DNA of 8,409 nucleotides. Origin: Methylococcaceae bacterium (GTDB lineage: Bacteria > Pseudomonadota > Gammaproteobacteria > Methylococcales > Methylomonadaceae). Each line of letters starts with the position of its first letter. The stretch's first letter is position 1. The translations under genes were made by a program, and so were the position numbers. The notes below the pieces were generated by a model that was not told the DNA's origin, did no database searches, and saw nothing but the letters and a program-made list of their open reading frames with translations. The stretch covers positions 1 through 8,409 of the forward strand of contig CANKON010000051.1 in assembly GCA_947484105.1 (NCBI GenBank). Reading direction: 5' to 3'. This document shows, in pieces, positions 1 to 7,243 of the stretch.

Positions 1-732
1 ATTTGCGGCAGTCGCATTTGCAATCGCAGCGTTTAAAATTTCATAAGCGTGTGGGTATTCAATTCTCAAATAGATATAACCTTGGGTCGCACCGACCGCT
101 AAACCTGCAATGGTCATGCCTTCGATTAAAACGAGTGGATCGCCTTCCATAACCATACGGTCAGAAAACGTCCCCGAATCGCCTTCGTCTGCATTACAAA
201 TAATGTATTTTTGTTCAGACGGTGTATTTAAAACGGTGTTCCATTTGATACCCGTTGGGAATGCGGCACCACCACGACCACGCAAACCAGAATCAGAGAC
301 GTGTTTCACGATGTCAGCTTGTGAAATTGCGAGCGCATTTTTCAAACCGCGATAACCGTCATGTGCAACGTAATCTTCAACGCTTACAGGATCAGTAATT
401 CCCATACGAGCAAAGGTTAAACGTTGTTGTTTTTTCAAATACGGAATTTCTTCGGTCAAACCCAAATTCAACGAATGTGGACCGCCGTTTAAAAAATCAG
501 CATCAAACAAACTCGCAACGTCGCCTGTTTTTACTGCACCGTAAGCAATGCGACCTTTTTCAGTTGCCACTTCAACCATCGGTTCAAGCCAATACATGCC
601 GCGTGAACCATTGCGAACTAAGTTGATTTCAACGCCACGATTTTTCGCTTCTTGTGCAATAGCGTTGGCGACACGTTCTGCGCCTAATGAAACGGCACTT
701 GAATCGCAAGGAATATAAACTGTTACGCTCAT
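1..732 (-). CDS. fdsB: NAD-dependent formate dehydrogenase beta subunit FdsB, N-terminal part
   Basis: This is the start of the flavin subunit of the soluble NAD-linked formate dehydrogenase. It takes electrons from the molybdenum subunit through Fe-S clusters and passes them via FMN to NAD+ in the cytoplasm. The window holds 244 codons; the family is roughly 500 residues, so the 4Fe-4S region lies off the left edge. Residues 1-90 form the extra N-terminal thioredoxin-like domain typical of FdsB, including a [14 protein letters not shown] stretch. It has only one Cys (Cys9), so no cluster is expected there. The NuoF-like part follows, with the glycine-rich FMN/NADH motif [11 protein letters not shown] at residues 149-159 and [11 protein letters not shown] at 179-189. 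The ATG at 732 overlaps the fdsG stop (ATGA) and has a strong GAAGGAG site 8 bases upstream. The G-then-B order is the usual fds order, so fdsA should follow off-window. A HoxF or NuoF identity is less likely because of the N-terminal domain and the neighbour. Confidence 0.9.
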   Translation of the reverse strand, partial: MSVTVYIPCDSSAVSLGAERVANAIAQEAKNRGVEINLVRNGSRGMYWLEPMVEVATEKGRIAYGAVKTGDVASLFDADFLNGGPHSLNLGLTEEIPYLKKQQRLTFARMGITDPVSVEDYVAHDGYRGLKNALAISQADIVKHVSDSGLRGRGGAAFPTGIKWNTVLNTPSEQKYIICNADEGDSGTFSDRMVMEGDPLVLIEGMTIAGLAVGATQGYIYLRIEYPHAYEILNAAIANATAAN

Positions 733-1196
733 GCTGAATGCTCCTTCAAAATTTCGTCAAAATCCGTGTTTGAAACGCGACCATAAACGTCATTATCAAT
801 TTGAATTGCAGGTGAACACGCGCAATTTCCCAAACAATAAACCGCTTCAAGTGAGAATTTTCCGTCTTTAGTATTTTCGTGATAATCAATGCCGAGCGTT
901 TTTTTCGCGTGATTTTCTAGTGCTTTGCCGCCCATAGCTAAACACGATTCAGCGCGACAAATACGCACCGTTTTCTTGCCTGGCGCGTGGTCACGAAAAT
1001 AATGGTAAAAACTAATTACGCCGTGAACTTCGGCGCGTGAAAGGTTTAGAGCGTTTGCAATCGTCGGCACGCTTTCAGGTGGAACGTAACCGAGTGAATT
1101 TTGCACCGCGTGCAAAATCGGCAACAATGCACCTGGTTTATCTTTGAGATCGGCAACTATATTTTGAACCGTCTCGATATTTGTTATTTTTGTCAT
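729..1196 (-). CDS. fdsG: NAD-dependent formate dehydrogenase gamma subunit FdsG (NuoE-like, 2Fe-2S)
   Basis: This 155-residue NuoE/HoxE-family protein is the small 2Fe-2S subunit of soluble formate dehydrogenase and takes part in electron transfer between the FdsA and FdsB subunits. The N-terminal helical half ends in the family stretch [10 protein letters not shown] (residues 59-68). The thioredoxin-like half carries the four cluster ligands Cys80, Cys85, Cys121 and Cys125, in the patterns CRAESC and CLGNC. A fifth Cys at 127 lies just after the last ligand. The length is normal for the family. It is the first gene of the minus-strand operon, and its TGA stop overlaps the fdsB start, which suggests translational coupling. 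The ribosome binding site before its own ATG is weak. NuoE of complex I is an alternative family member, but the downstream FdsB-type N-terminus argues for formate dehydrogenase. Confidence 0.9.
   Translation of the reverse strand: MTKITNIETVQNIVADLKDKPGALLPILHAVQNSLGYVPPESVPTIANALNLSRAEVHGVISFYHYFRDHAPGKKTVRICRAESCLAMGGKALENHAKKTLGIDYHENTKDGKFSLEAVYCLGNCACSPAIQIDNDVYGRVSNTDFDEILKEHSA
741..747 (-). promoter_or_regulatory. Ribosome binding site of fdsB
   Basis: On the minus strand this reads GAAGGAG, a near-perfect Shine-Dalgarno sequence, 8 bases before the fdsB ATG at 732. It lies inside the end of fdsG and supports the chosen fdsB start. Confidence 0.8.
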
Positions 1197-1240
1197 GTTC
1201 GTAGGCTTCTATTCAAAGGTATTCATAAAAAATCGGCGAT

Positions 1241-1249
1241 AGAATAGCA
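1241..1249 (-). promoter_or_regulatory. Candidate extended -10 promoter for fdsG
   Basis: Read on the minus strand this is TGCTATTCT, which fits a sigma-70 extended -10 (TG, one base, then TATTCT against TATAAT). The hexamer 17 bases upstream is a poor -35 (TTTTTA), which an extended -10 can tolerate. The predicted transcript start would leave a leader of about 40 bases before the ATG at 1196. This is a match by eye only. Confidence 0.4.
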
Positions 1250-1346
1250 CAGTTGTAACGCTATAAAAATATCACTCTTAACGTGGAATTGGGCGTTGCG
1301 ACGTACTATTTTTTGAATGCAGGCAATGTTTTAATCCAATTTAGTC

Positions 1347-1357
1347 TAAAATAATAT
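1347..1357 (+). promoter_or_regulatory. Candidate -10 region for glgP
   Basis: The stretch TAAAATAATAT contains two overlapping -10-like hexamers, TAAAAT (1347-1352) and TAATAT (1352-1357). The corresponding -35 for the second, TTTTAA at 1329-1334, is poor. The position is sensible, about 30-40 bases before the glgP ATG, but AT-rich DNA gives such matches easily. The palindrome at 1340-1350 overlaps it. Confidence 0.3.
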
Positions 1358-1376
1358 CGCTTCTTACACTTTACTC

Positions 1377-1383
1377 AAAAAGG
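1377..1383 (+). promoter_or_regulatory. Ribosome binding site of glgP
   Basis: AAAAAGG ends 6 bases before the ATG at 1390. It is the clearest Shine-Dalgarno sequence among the plus-strand genes and supports 1390 as the start. Confidence 0.6.
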
Positions 1384-1389
1384 TTCATC

Positions 1390-3903
1390 ATGCCATTTAG
1401 AATTTTTAAAACTAGTAAGCCTAGTGCTGACATTACCACTTTGCCTGATTTAGGCATGGACGAAGAACACATTGAAAATGATTTCAAGCGTTATTATGGG
1501 CATCGTTTAGGACGTGATGCCAGTTGTCGCTCGCCGCATTATGCGTATGAAGCACTTTCATTAGCCATTAGCGACCGTTTGGTTGAACGCTGGAAACGTA
1601 CTTATACAACTTACAAAGAACAAGATTCACGTCGTGCGTCTTATTTGTCGATGGAGTTTTTGATGGGCAGAGCGTTAAGCAATGCCATGTTAAATTTAAA
1701 CCTAGACGAAGTGGTTGCAAATTCAATGCACGATTTGGGATTAGACCTCGAAGAATTGGTTGAAAGCGAACCCGATGCTGGTCTAGGAAATGGAGGTTTG
1801 GGACGTTTAGCCGCTTGTTTTATTGATAGTTGTGCGACCTTGCAATTGCCTGTAACGGGTTATGGTTTACGTTATGAATATGGCATGTTTTCACAAGCTA
1901 TTCAGAATGGTGAACAAATTGAGCGTCCAGATCATTGGTTACGAAATGGGAATGTATGGGAAATTGAACGCGCCGAATATGTGCAACGTGTGAAATTCGG
2001 TGGACACACTGAAATTCGTACCGATGATAATGGCAAGCAAAAAATTTGTTGGGTTGATACACACGATATTTTAGCCGTTCCTTTCGATACACCTATTCCT
2101 GGTTATCAAAACGGTACGGTAAATACGTTGCGTTTATGGAAAGCAACGGCGACGGAAGAATTCGATTTGGAAGAATTCAACGCAGGTGATTATGCCGAAT
2201 CTGTGGCCGCGAAAAATACTGCTGAAAATATCACAATGGTTTTATACCCAAATGATTCGAGTGAAAACGGAAAAGCCTTGCGTCTGCGTCAGCAATATTT
2301 ATTAGCCTCTGCAAGTTTGCAAGACGTGATTTCAACGTGGGTGGGTCGTCACGGTAACAATTTCAAAGAATTTGCCGCAAAAAATTGTTTCCAATTAAAT
2401 GATACGCATCCGAGTATTTCAGTTGCAGAATTGATGCGTTTGCTCATTGATGTTTATGGTTTATCGTGGAATGAAGCCTGGGAAATTACTCGTAACACGA
2501 TGGCTTATACGAATCACACGTTATTGCCTGAAGCATTAGAACGTTGGTCTGTGGGCTTATTCAGAGAATTATTGCCACGTTTGTTGGAAATTATTTTTGA
2601 AATCAATATGCACTTTATGTCGCAAGTTTCGTCACGCTGGCCTGGTGATAAAGACCGTTTAGCGCGTATGTCGATTATCGAAGAAGGCGCAGGCGGTCAA
2701 TATGTGCGGATGGCGTATTTGGCGATTGTTGGCAGTTACTCCGTCAATGGCGTGGCGGAATTGCACTCGAAATTATTGCAAGAAGGTTTATTCCGTGATT
2801 TTTACGAATTTTCGCCTGCAAAATTCAATAATAAAACGAATGGCGTTACGCCTCGTCGTTGGCTGGCAGCGTGTAATCCTGAACTCGCGGAGTTAATTAC
2901 AGAAACCATTGGTGACGGTTGGATCACGGATTTATCGCAATTAAAATTGCTTGAACCGTATGCGGAAGATGCAAAATTCCGTGCAAAATGGCACGCATTA
3001 AAACAACACGCCAAACAACGTTTGATTGATTTCAAAAAACATGATCACGCGGACATTGATTTTAATGTGAATGCCATTTTTGACGTGCAAGTGAAACGAA
3101 TTCACGAATACAAACGTCAATTACTCAACGTGCTGCACGTTATTCATTTATATGACCGAATCAAACGTGGTGACACCGCGAATTGGGTGGATCGTTGCGT
3201 GTTAATCGGTGGCAAAGCGGCACCAGGTTATTACATGGCGAAACGAATCATTAAATTGATTAACAACGTCGGTCATGTGATTAACAACGATCCTGATGTT
3301 GGTGCTAAATTGAAACTCGTGTTTTTACCAAATTACCGTGTTTCGGCAATGGAAAAAATTTGCCCAGGTGCAGATTTGTCAGAGCAAATTTCAACCGCAG
3401 GCAAAGAAGCGTCTGGCACAGGCAACATGAAATTCATGATGAATGGCGCATTGACTATTGGTACGTTAGACGGTGCAAACATTGAAATCCGTGAAGAAGT
3501 TGGCGACGATAATTTCTTCTTATTCGGTTTAACTGAAGCCGAAGTGCAAGCTCTCGAAGGCAATTATAATCCACAAGCTTACATCGATGCGGACGAAGAT
3601 TTACAACGTACGTTGAGATTGCTCGAATGTGGGCATTTTAATCAGTTCGAGCCAGGTATTTTTGACGATATTATCAACTCCATTAAAAGCGGTAATGACC
3701 AATGGAAAACGATTGCGGATTTCCGTAGTTTCCTCGATGCACAACGTGAAGTTGAAATCGCGTACCGTGACCAAGATCGTTGGACAAAAATGAGTATTTT
3801 GAACACCGCAGCGAGCGGTAAATTCTCAACTGACCGCACGATTACGGACTACAACGACGACATTTGGAAATTAACGCCTGTGCAAATCGACAACAATTTT
3901 TAA
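1390..3903 (+). CDS. glgP: Glycogen/maltodextrin phosphorylase
   Basis: This cytoplasmic PLP enzyme (GT35) removes terminal glucose units from alpha-1,4-glucan with phosphate, giving glucose-1-phosphate. At 837 residues it is full length, close to the 842 of the muscle enzyme and a little longer than E. coli GlgP. Family landmarks occur in order and unbroken: [12 protein letters not shown] and [10 protein letters not shown] near the N-terminus, GNGGLGR at 133-139, NDTHPS at 337-342, the active-site His376 in [34 protein letters not shown] at 568-576, [12 protein letters not shown], and the PLP signature EASGTGNMK at 673-681 with Lys681 as the Schiff-base lysine. The catalytic residues align at almost the same numbers as in muscle phosphorylase, so no domain is missing. 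The glycogen versus maltodextrin preference cannot be told from sequence alone. It heads the plus-strand gene cluster, with trmL starting 2 bases after its stop, and is divergent from fds. Confidence 0.95.
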   Translation: MPFRIFKTSKPSADITTLPDLGMDEEHIENDFKRYYGHRLGRDASCRSPHYAYEALSLAISDRLVERWKRTYTTYKEQDSRRASYLSMEFLMGRALSNAMLNLNLDEVVANSMHDLGLDLEELVESEPDAGLGNGGLGRLAACFIDSCATLQLPVTGYGLRYEYGMFSQAIQNGEQIERPDHWLRNGNVWEIERAEYVQRVKFGGHTEIRTDDNGKQKICWVDTHDILAVPFDTPIPGYQNGTVNTLRLWKATATEEFDLEEFNAGDYAESVAAKNTAENITMVLYPNDSSENGKALRLRQQYLLASASLQDVISTWVGRHGNNFKEFAAKNCFQLNDTHPSISVAELMRLLIDVYGLSWNEAWEITRNTMAYTNHTLLPEALERWSVGLFRELLPRLLEIIFEINMHFMSQVSSRWPGDKDRLARMSIIEEGAGGQYVRMAYLAIVGSYSVNGVAELHSKLLQEGLFRDFYEFSPAKFNNKTNGVTPRRWLAACNPELAELITETIGDGWITDLSQLKLLEPYAEDAKFRAKWHALKQHAKQRLIDFKKHDHADIDFNVNAIFDVQVKRIHEYKRQLLNVLHVIHLYDRIKRGDTANWVDRCVLIGGKAAPGYYMAKRIIKLINNVGHVINNDPDVGAKLKLVFLPNYRVSAMEKICPGADLSEQISTAGKEASGTGNMKFMMNGALTIGTLDGANIEIREEVGDDNFFLFGLTEAEVQALEGNYNPQAYIDADEDLQRTLRLLECGHFNQFEPGIFDDIINSIKSGNDQWKTIADFRSFLDAQREVEIAYRDQDRWTKMSILNTAASGKFSTDRTITDYNDDIWKLTPVQIDNNF

Positions 3904-3905
3904 TT

Positions 3906-4373
3906 ATGTTTCATATTGTTCTGTTTGAGCCAGAAATCCCAGCGAACACAGGCAATATCATTCGATTAAGTGCAAATGCAGGAATGCAATTGCACTTAAT
4001 CAAGCCCCTAGGGTTTGATTTGGATGATAAGAAATTGCGACGTGCGGGCTTGGATTACCATGAATGGGCGACGATTCAATTGCATGAATCGTTGCCCGAT
4101 TTTTTTTCTAGCGTGCAGCCAAAACGGCTTTTCGCGTTGACTACAAAAGGGAAAACGATTTATTCGGACGCTAAATTTGAAGATGGCGATACGTTTTTAT
4201 TTGGTTGTGAAACGCGCGGTTTGCCAAAAGAAACGTTGGAAATGATTGGTGAAAACTGTCTTTATTTGCCGATGCAGCCTGAAAGTCGTAGCTTGAATTT
4301 GTCGAATACGGTTGCAATTTTATTGTATGAAGCGTGGCGACAAGTTGGATTTAATGGCGCGGTCATAAAATGA
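3906..4373 (+). CDS. trmL: tRNA (cytidine/uridine-34-2'-O)-methyltransferase TrmL
   Basis: This SPOUT-fold methyltransferase uses SAM to methylate the 2'-O of the wobble base (C34 or cmnm5U34) of tRNA-Leu isoacceptors. From the ATG at 3906 the protein is 155 residues (E. coli TrmL is 157). It begins with the family N-terminus [20 protein letters not shown]. Other signatures are [10 protein letters not shown], the motif [10 protein letters not shown] at 98-107, and the knot-forming [19 protein letters not shown] near the C-terminus. The frame is open up to 3864, but that extra stretch overlaps the end of glgP and is absent from the family, so 3906 is the better start. There is no clear Shine-Dalgarno sequence before it; initiation may depend on ribosomes finishing glgP 2 bases upstream. 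Its TGA overlaps the next ATG. E. coli-type TrmL has Pro in the GPETRGLP motif where this has Cys101; the residues on either side match. Confidence 0.93.
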   Translation: MFHIVLFEPEIPANTGNIIRLSANAGMQLHLIKPLGFDLDDKKLRRAGLDYHEWATIQLHESLPDFFSSVQPKRLFALTTKGKTIYSDAKFEDGDTFLFGCETRGLPKETLEMIGENCLYLPMQPESRSLNLSNTVAILLYEAWRQVGFNGAVIK

Positions 4374-5341
4374 ATGTGAATGTACTGCGATATTTATTGC
4401 TAACGGCGGGACTTTTAACCAGTTCCGTTTTGCAAGCCAAAGCAATCAAGCCGCTTCAATGTGTGGCTTTCAGTCCTTATGTAAATCAACTTACACCAAA
4501 TTATGGCGCAACCCCAAACGCTGAAATTATCGAAACCTTGCTGGACATGTTAATTAAACAAACGCCGTTTCGTTGCATTATGAGTTACGGTGTTTTGAAT
4601 GGATTGGAGGCAATTTTCCCCGCTGCTAAAAAACGCGGACTCAAAGTCATTGCGATTTTGTGGATTGATAAAGATAAGCGCGTTAATACCGATTCGATTG
4701 CTCACGGTATTGCGTTAGCGCGTCAATATCCCGAAACCATTGTTCGGCTGAGTTGCGGTTCAGAAGTTCGCACGCGGAATAATTTTGCGTTTGACGGCGA
4801 AACAGAACGTTGTTTAAACGCTTTGCGTGAAGCCAAAGTGCCGCAGCCGATTGGTGTCATTGATACCTGGTGGGAGTGGTGCAATCGTTCACAACCGTGT
4901 CATCAAAACCAATTTAGCGCACAAGTCGATTGGATTGGAATCAACGTGTTTCCGTGGTGGGAAAATCGTCACGCCGATTTATTTCCCTGCGTGAATGCCA
5001 ATGAAGCCGCGGATTTTCATGTGGCGCGTTGGCAAGAAGTTAAAAAATCGAATCCAACCAAAGAAGTAATTATTACCGAATTTGGTTGGGTTTCTGCGCC
5101 CGAAGGCAAAGGACAAATTAACCTTAAAACAAAAAAAGAATGTGGCGTTGCTAGTCGAAAAAATCAACAACTCGTCGTGCAATCGACATTTAAAAAATTA
5201 GCGGAAAAGAAAGTTTCTGCTGTAGCATTTGAAGCCTTTTCAGAAAATTGGAAACCTGACGAAGAAGGTGATTTTGGGCGTTTTTGGGGCTTATGCGACA
5301 GCACGCCGCCTTACAATTGCCATATTTCACTCAAACCTTAA
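4370..5341 (+). CDS. Exported glycoside hydrolase family 17-like protein (putative beta-glucan hydrolase or transglycosylase)
   Basis: This 323-residue protein starts with a typical signal peptide: Arg7, a hydrophobic core at 8-20 and an AKA site ending near residue 25. The mature part looks like a GH17 TIM barrel. Visible landmarks are [18 protein letters not shown] (85-102), a strand ending [10 protein letters not shown] with the probable acid/base Glu132, [11 protein letters not shown] (188-198), IITEFGWVS with the probable nucleophile Glu237, and the C-terminal [10 protein letters not shown] followed by FGRFWGL, all typical of the family. GH17 members act on beta-1,3-linked glucans; the actual substrate here is unknown. 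Ser131 replaces the Asn that usually precedes the acid/base Glu in clan GH-A. The mature chain has ten Cys, suggesting disulfides in the periplasm. It overlaps the trmL stop by ATGA. The family call is by motif recognition, so it is less certain than for the neighbours. Confidence 0.75.
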   Translation: MNVNVLRYLLLTAGLLTSSVLQAKAIKPLQCVAFSPYVNQLTPNYGATPNAEIIETLLDMLIKQTPFRCIMSYGVLNGLEAIFPAAKKRGLKVIAILWIDKDKRVNTDSIAHGIALARQYPETIVRLSCGSEVRTRNNFAFDGETERCLNALREAKVPQPIGVIDTWWEWCNRSQPCHQNQFSAQVDWIGINVFPWWENRHADLFPCVNANEAADFHVARWQEVKKSNPTKEVIITEFGWVSAPEGKGQINLKTKKECGVASRKNQQLVVQSTFKKLAEKKVSAVAFEAFSENWKPDEEGDFGRFWGLCDSTPPYNCHISLKP

Positions 5342-5360
5342 CCATTTATAAAAACTCAAC

Positions 5361-6326
5361 GTGAAATTATTTTTACTTATCCTCAACGCCGCGTGTTTAT
5401 TGCTTGCGTCACAAATCAGTTATGCGCGTCATGCCGCGATTTTAATTGATGCCGAAAATGGCAATGTTCTGCATGAAGTCGAAGCCGCGCAATCTTGGTT
5501 TCCCGCGTCACTCACCAAAATGATGACACTTTATGTGACGTTCGACGCAATCAATAATGGCGAAATTCATTTGCACGAGACGATGTTTGCGTCACATCAT
5601 GCAGCAAGCCAACCACAGAGCCATTTGGGCTTGCGGCATGGTGAAAAAATTACGGTTGAAGAAGCGATTTTAGCGATTGTCACACGTTCGGCAAATGATG
5701 CAACAGTGGTTTTAGCTGAACATTTAGCGGTGACAGAAGCTAATTTTGCGATTCGCATGACAGCGAAGGCGCATTCGATGGGAATGTATAACACTTATTT
5801 TGTAAATTCGACGGGTTTACCAAACGATTGGCAAGTCACCACCGCGCATGATATGGCATTGTTAGCCTTAAAACTGTATCGTGATTTTCCAGAGTATTAC
5901 GGTTATTTCGGCGCACACAGTTTTGTTTTCAAAGGTCACGAATTAAATGGTATTAACAAATTTACGGCAACTTACAACGGTGCCGAAGGTATGAAAACAG
6001 GTTTTACCTGCAATTCTGGCTATAATTTAGTGAGTTCAGCGTCTAAAAATGGACGACGTTTAATTGGTGTAATTTTAGGAGGACAAACAAGTAATGAACG
6101 TTACAACTTAATGATTAACCAAATGGATCGCGGATTTAATGGCGATTACAATGTAATCACAAACCTTGGCACCATGCCGACAAATTCTGCGGGTTTACCG
6201 CCGCACCAATTAGACTGTGCAAGTGGTAGAGCGTCGCATCATGACGAATCTGAAACGCATCACGGACATCATCACCGCACAAATAAAACAAAAGCACATC
6301 AAGGGCGACATAAAAAACGCCATTAA
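5361..6326 (+). CDS. D-alanyl-D-alanine carboxypeptidase, DacF/PBP5-like, with His-rich C-terminal tail
   Basis: This 321-residue exported serine peptidase of family S11 removes the terminal D-Ala from peptidoglycan pentapeptides in the periplasm. It starts with GTG at 5361, directly giving a signal peptide (hydrophobic residues 3-19, likely cut after Ala22). The three penicillin-binding motifs are all present: SLTK with nucleophile Ser50 and Lys53, SAN at 110-112, and KTG at 212-214 within GAEGMKTGFT. The catalytic domain ends around residue 265. The C-terminal beta domain and amphipathic membrane anchor of E. coli PBP5 are missing; instead there is a linker and a tail at 293-321 with ten His plus several Lys and Arg. 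Catalytic residues are intact, so it is probably active. It follows the GH17-like gene by 19 bases without an obvious Shine-Dalgarno sequence. PBP7-like endopeptidase activity cannot be ruled out. Confidence 0.87.
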   Translation: MKLFLLILNAACLLLASQISYARHAAILIDAENGNVLHEVEAAQSWFPASLTKMMTLYVTFDAINNGEIHLHETMFASHHAASQPQSHLGLRHGEKITVEEAILAIVTRSANDATVVLAEHLAVTEANFAIRMTAKAHSMGMYNTYFVNSTGLPNDWQVTTAHDMALLALKLYRDFPEYYGYFGAHSFVFKGHELNGINKFTATYNGAEGMKTGFTCNSGYNLVSSASKNGRRLIGVILGGQTSNERYNLMINQMDRGFNGDYNVITNLGTMPTNSAGLPPHQLDCASGRASHHDESETHHGHHHRTNKTKAHQGRHKKRH

Positions 6327-6355
6327 GTTTTTCACACGTTGGGATTCTATTCATT

Positions 6356-7243
6356 ATGCCTACAAATTCACTTCCACCACGTTGGAAAAATTATCTTACG
6401 CTCTGCAAACCTAATGTGGTCGCAGAAATGTTATTTACGGCTATCGTCGGAATGTTATTGGCTACACCGACTTTGCCGCCGTTAGATTTACTGTTTTACA
6501 GCTTAGTCGGTATTGGTTTTGCGTCTGCTTCCGCTGCGGCAATCAATCATTTTATTGACCGTAACGCCGACGCTGAAATGCGTCGAACCGAAAATAGACC
6601 GTTGCCACAAGGTACGTTAAGTACCACAGAAGTGCTAAGTTTTGCGGCGATTTTAGGTATCGTGGCGTTGCTGTTGTTGGTGATAAAAGTGAACGTTTTA
6701 ACGGCGGTACTGACCTTTTTATCGTTATTTGGTTATGCGATTGTTTATACCTGCTATTTAAAACGTGCGTCGCCCCAAAACATTGTGATTGGTGGATTAT
6801 TTGGTTCAACCCCGCCGTTGCTTGGTTGGTGTGCGATGACAGGCGATGTGCATCCTTACGCTTTGTTGTTGGCGTTAATTATTTTCGTTTGGACACCGCC
6901 GCATTTTTGGGCATTAGCGATTGCTCGCCAAGAGGAATATGCAAAAGTAAATATCCCAATGTTGCCCGTCACACACGGCGCAGATTACACACGCTTGCAG
7001 ATTTTACTTTATACGATTTTGCTATTCATTGTGACGTTGTTGCCTTATTTGACAGGCATGAGCGGGCTTATTTATTTAGGTTCGACGCTGATTTTGAACG
7101 TCATCTTCTTGTATTACGTCATTGCGATGATGCGAGCGAAAGATAATAAAACCGCGATGCAGACGTTTTGGTATTCGATTGTTTATATCACGGTGATTTT
7201 TGCCGCGTTGTTGCTTGACCATTATTTGAGATTCACGCTATGA
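6356..7243 (+). CDS. cyoE: Protoheme IX farnesyltransferase (heme O synthase)
   Basis: This UbiA-family integral membrane prenyltransferase joins farnesyl diphosphate to a vinyl group of heme B to make heme O, needed by heme-copper terminal oxidases. At 295 residues it is of normal length, with about eight to nine hydrophobic segments. The first Asp-rich prenyl-diphosphate site is Asn64, Asp68, Asp72 in NHFIDRNADAEM, followed by RRTENRPLP (76-84). Later signatures are YTCYLKRASPQNIVIGG (131-147) and WTPPHFWALAI (179-189) with NIPMLP (199-204). The ATG at 6356 has a modest GGGA site at 6341-6344. Its TGA overlaps the next start codon (ATGA). No cox or ctaA genes, the common neighbours of cyoE/ctaB, are present in this window. 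Confidence 0.94.
   Translation: MPTNSLPPRWKNYLTLCKPNVVAEMLFTAIVGMLLATPTLPPLDLLFYSLVGIGFASASAAAINHFIDRNADAEMRRTENRPLPQGTLSTTEVLSFAAILGIVALLLLVIKVNVLTAVLTFLSLFGYAIVYTCYLKRASPQNIVIGGLFGSTPPLLGWCAMTGDVHPYALLLALIIFVWTPPHFWALAIARQEEYAKVNIPMLPVTHGADYTRLQILLYTILLFIVTLLPYLTGMSGLIYLGSTLILNVIFLYYVIAMMRAKDNKTAMQTFWYSIVYITVIFAALLLDHYLRFTL

Larger units (their letters stand above)
1197..1389. promoter_or_regulatory. Divergent intergenic region between fdsG and glgP
   Basis: This 193-base region separates the start codons of two oppositely directed operons, so it must hold the promoter of the fds operon and very likely that of glgP. It is AT-rich, with no ORF and no RNA-like fold that I can recognise. It contains a candidate minus-strand extended -10 near 1241-1249, a candidate plus-strand -10 near 1347-1357, an 11-base palindrome at 1340-1350, and a direct repeat of TATTCA at 1210-1215 and 1220-1225. 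The last three are weak on their own. Confidence 0.8.

Noticed and set aside
110..355. Plus-strand open frame antisense to fdsB
   Set aside because: It lies fully inside the FdsB FMN-binding region on the other strand, has no recognisable domain or ribosome binding site, and is explained as a shadow frame.
1197..1389. Riboswitch or small RNA in the divergent region
   Set aside because: The leader lengths implied by the candidate promoters are only about 30-40 bases, and no strong stem-loop or known conserved riboswitch sequence is visible.
3864..3905. Upstream extension of trmL beginning at 3864
   Set aside because: It overlaps the C-terminal coding region of glgP and adds residues absent from TrmL proteins; the family N-terminus begins exactly at the ATG at 3906.
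6237..6320. Possible frameshift artefact creating the His-rich tail of the carboxypeptidase
   Set aside because: The frame is open without interruption from the KTG motif through the tail and ends in TAA 29 bases before cyoE. Alternative frames do not restore a PBP5-like C-terminal domain.
6826..7146. 106-codon plus-strand open frame inside cyoE
   Set aside because: It is out of frame with a well-conserved heme O synthase, and its translation has no recognisable motif.
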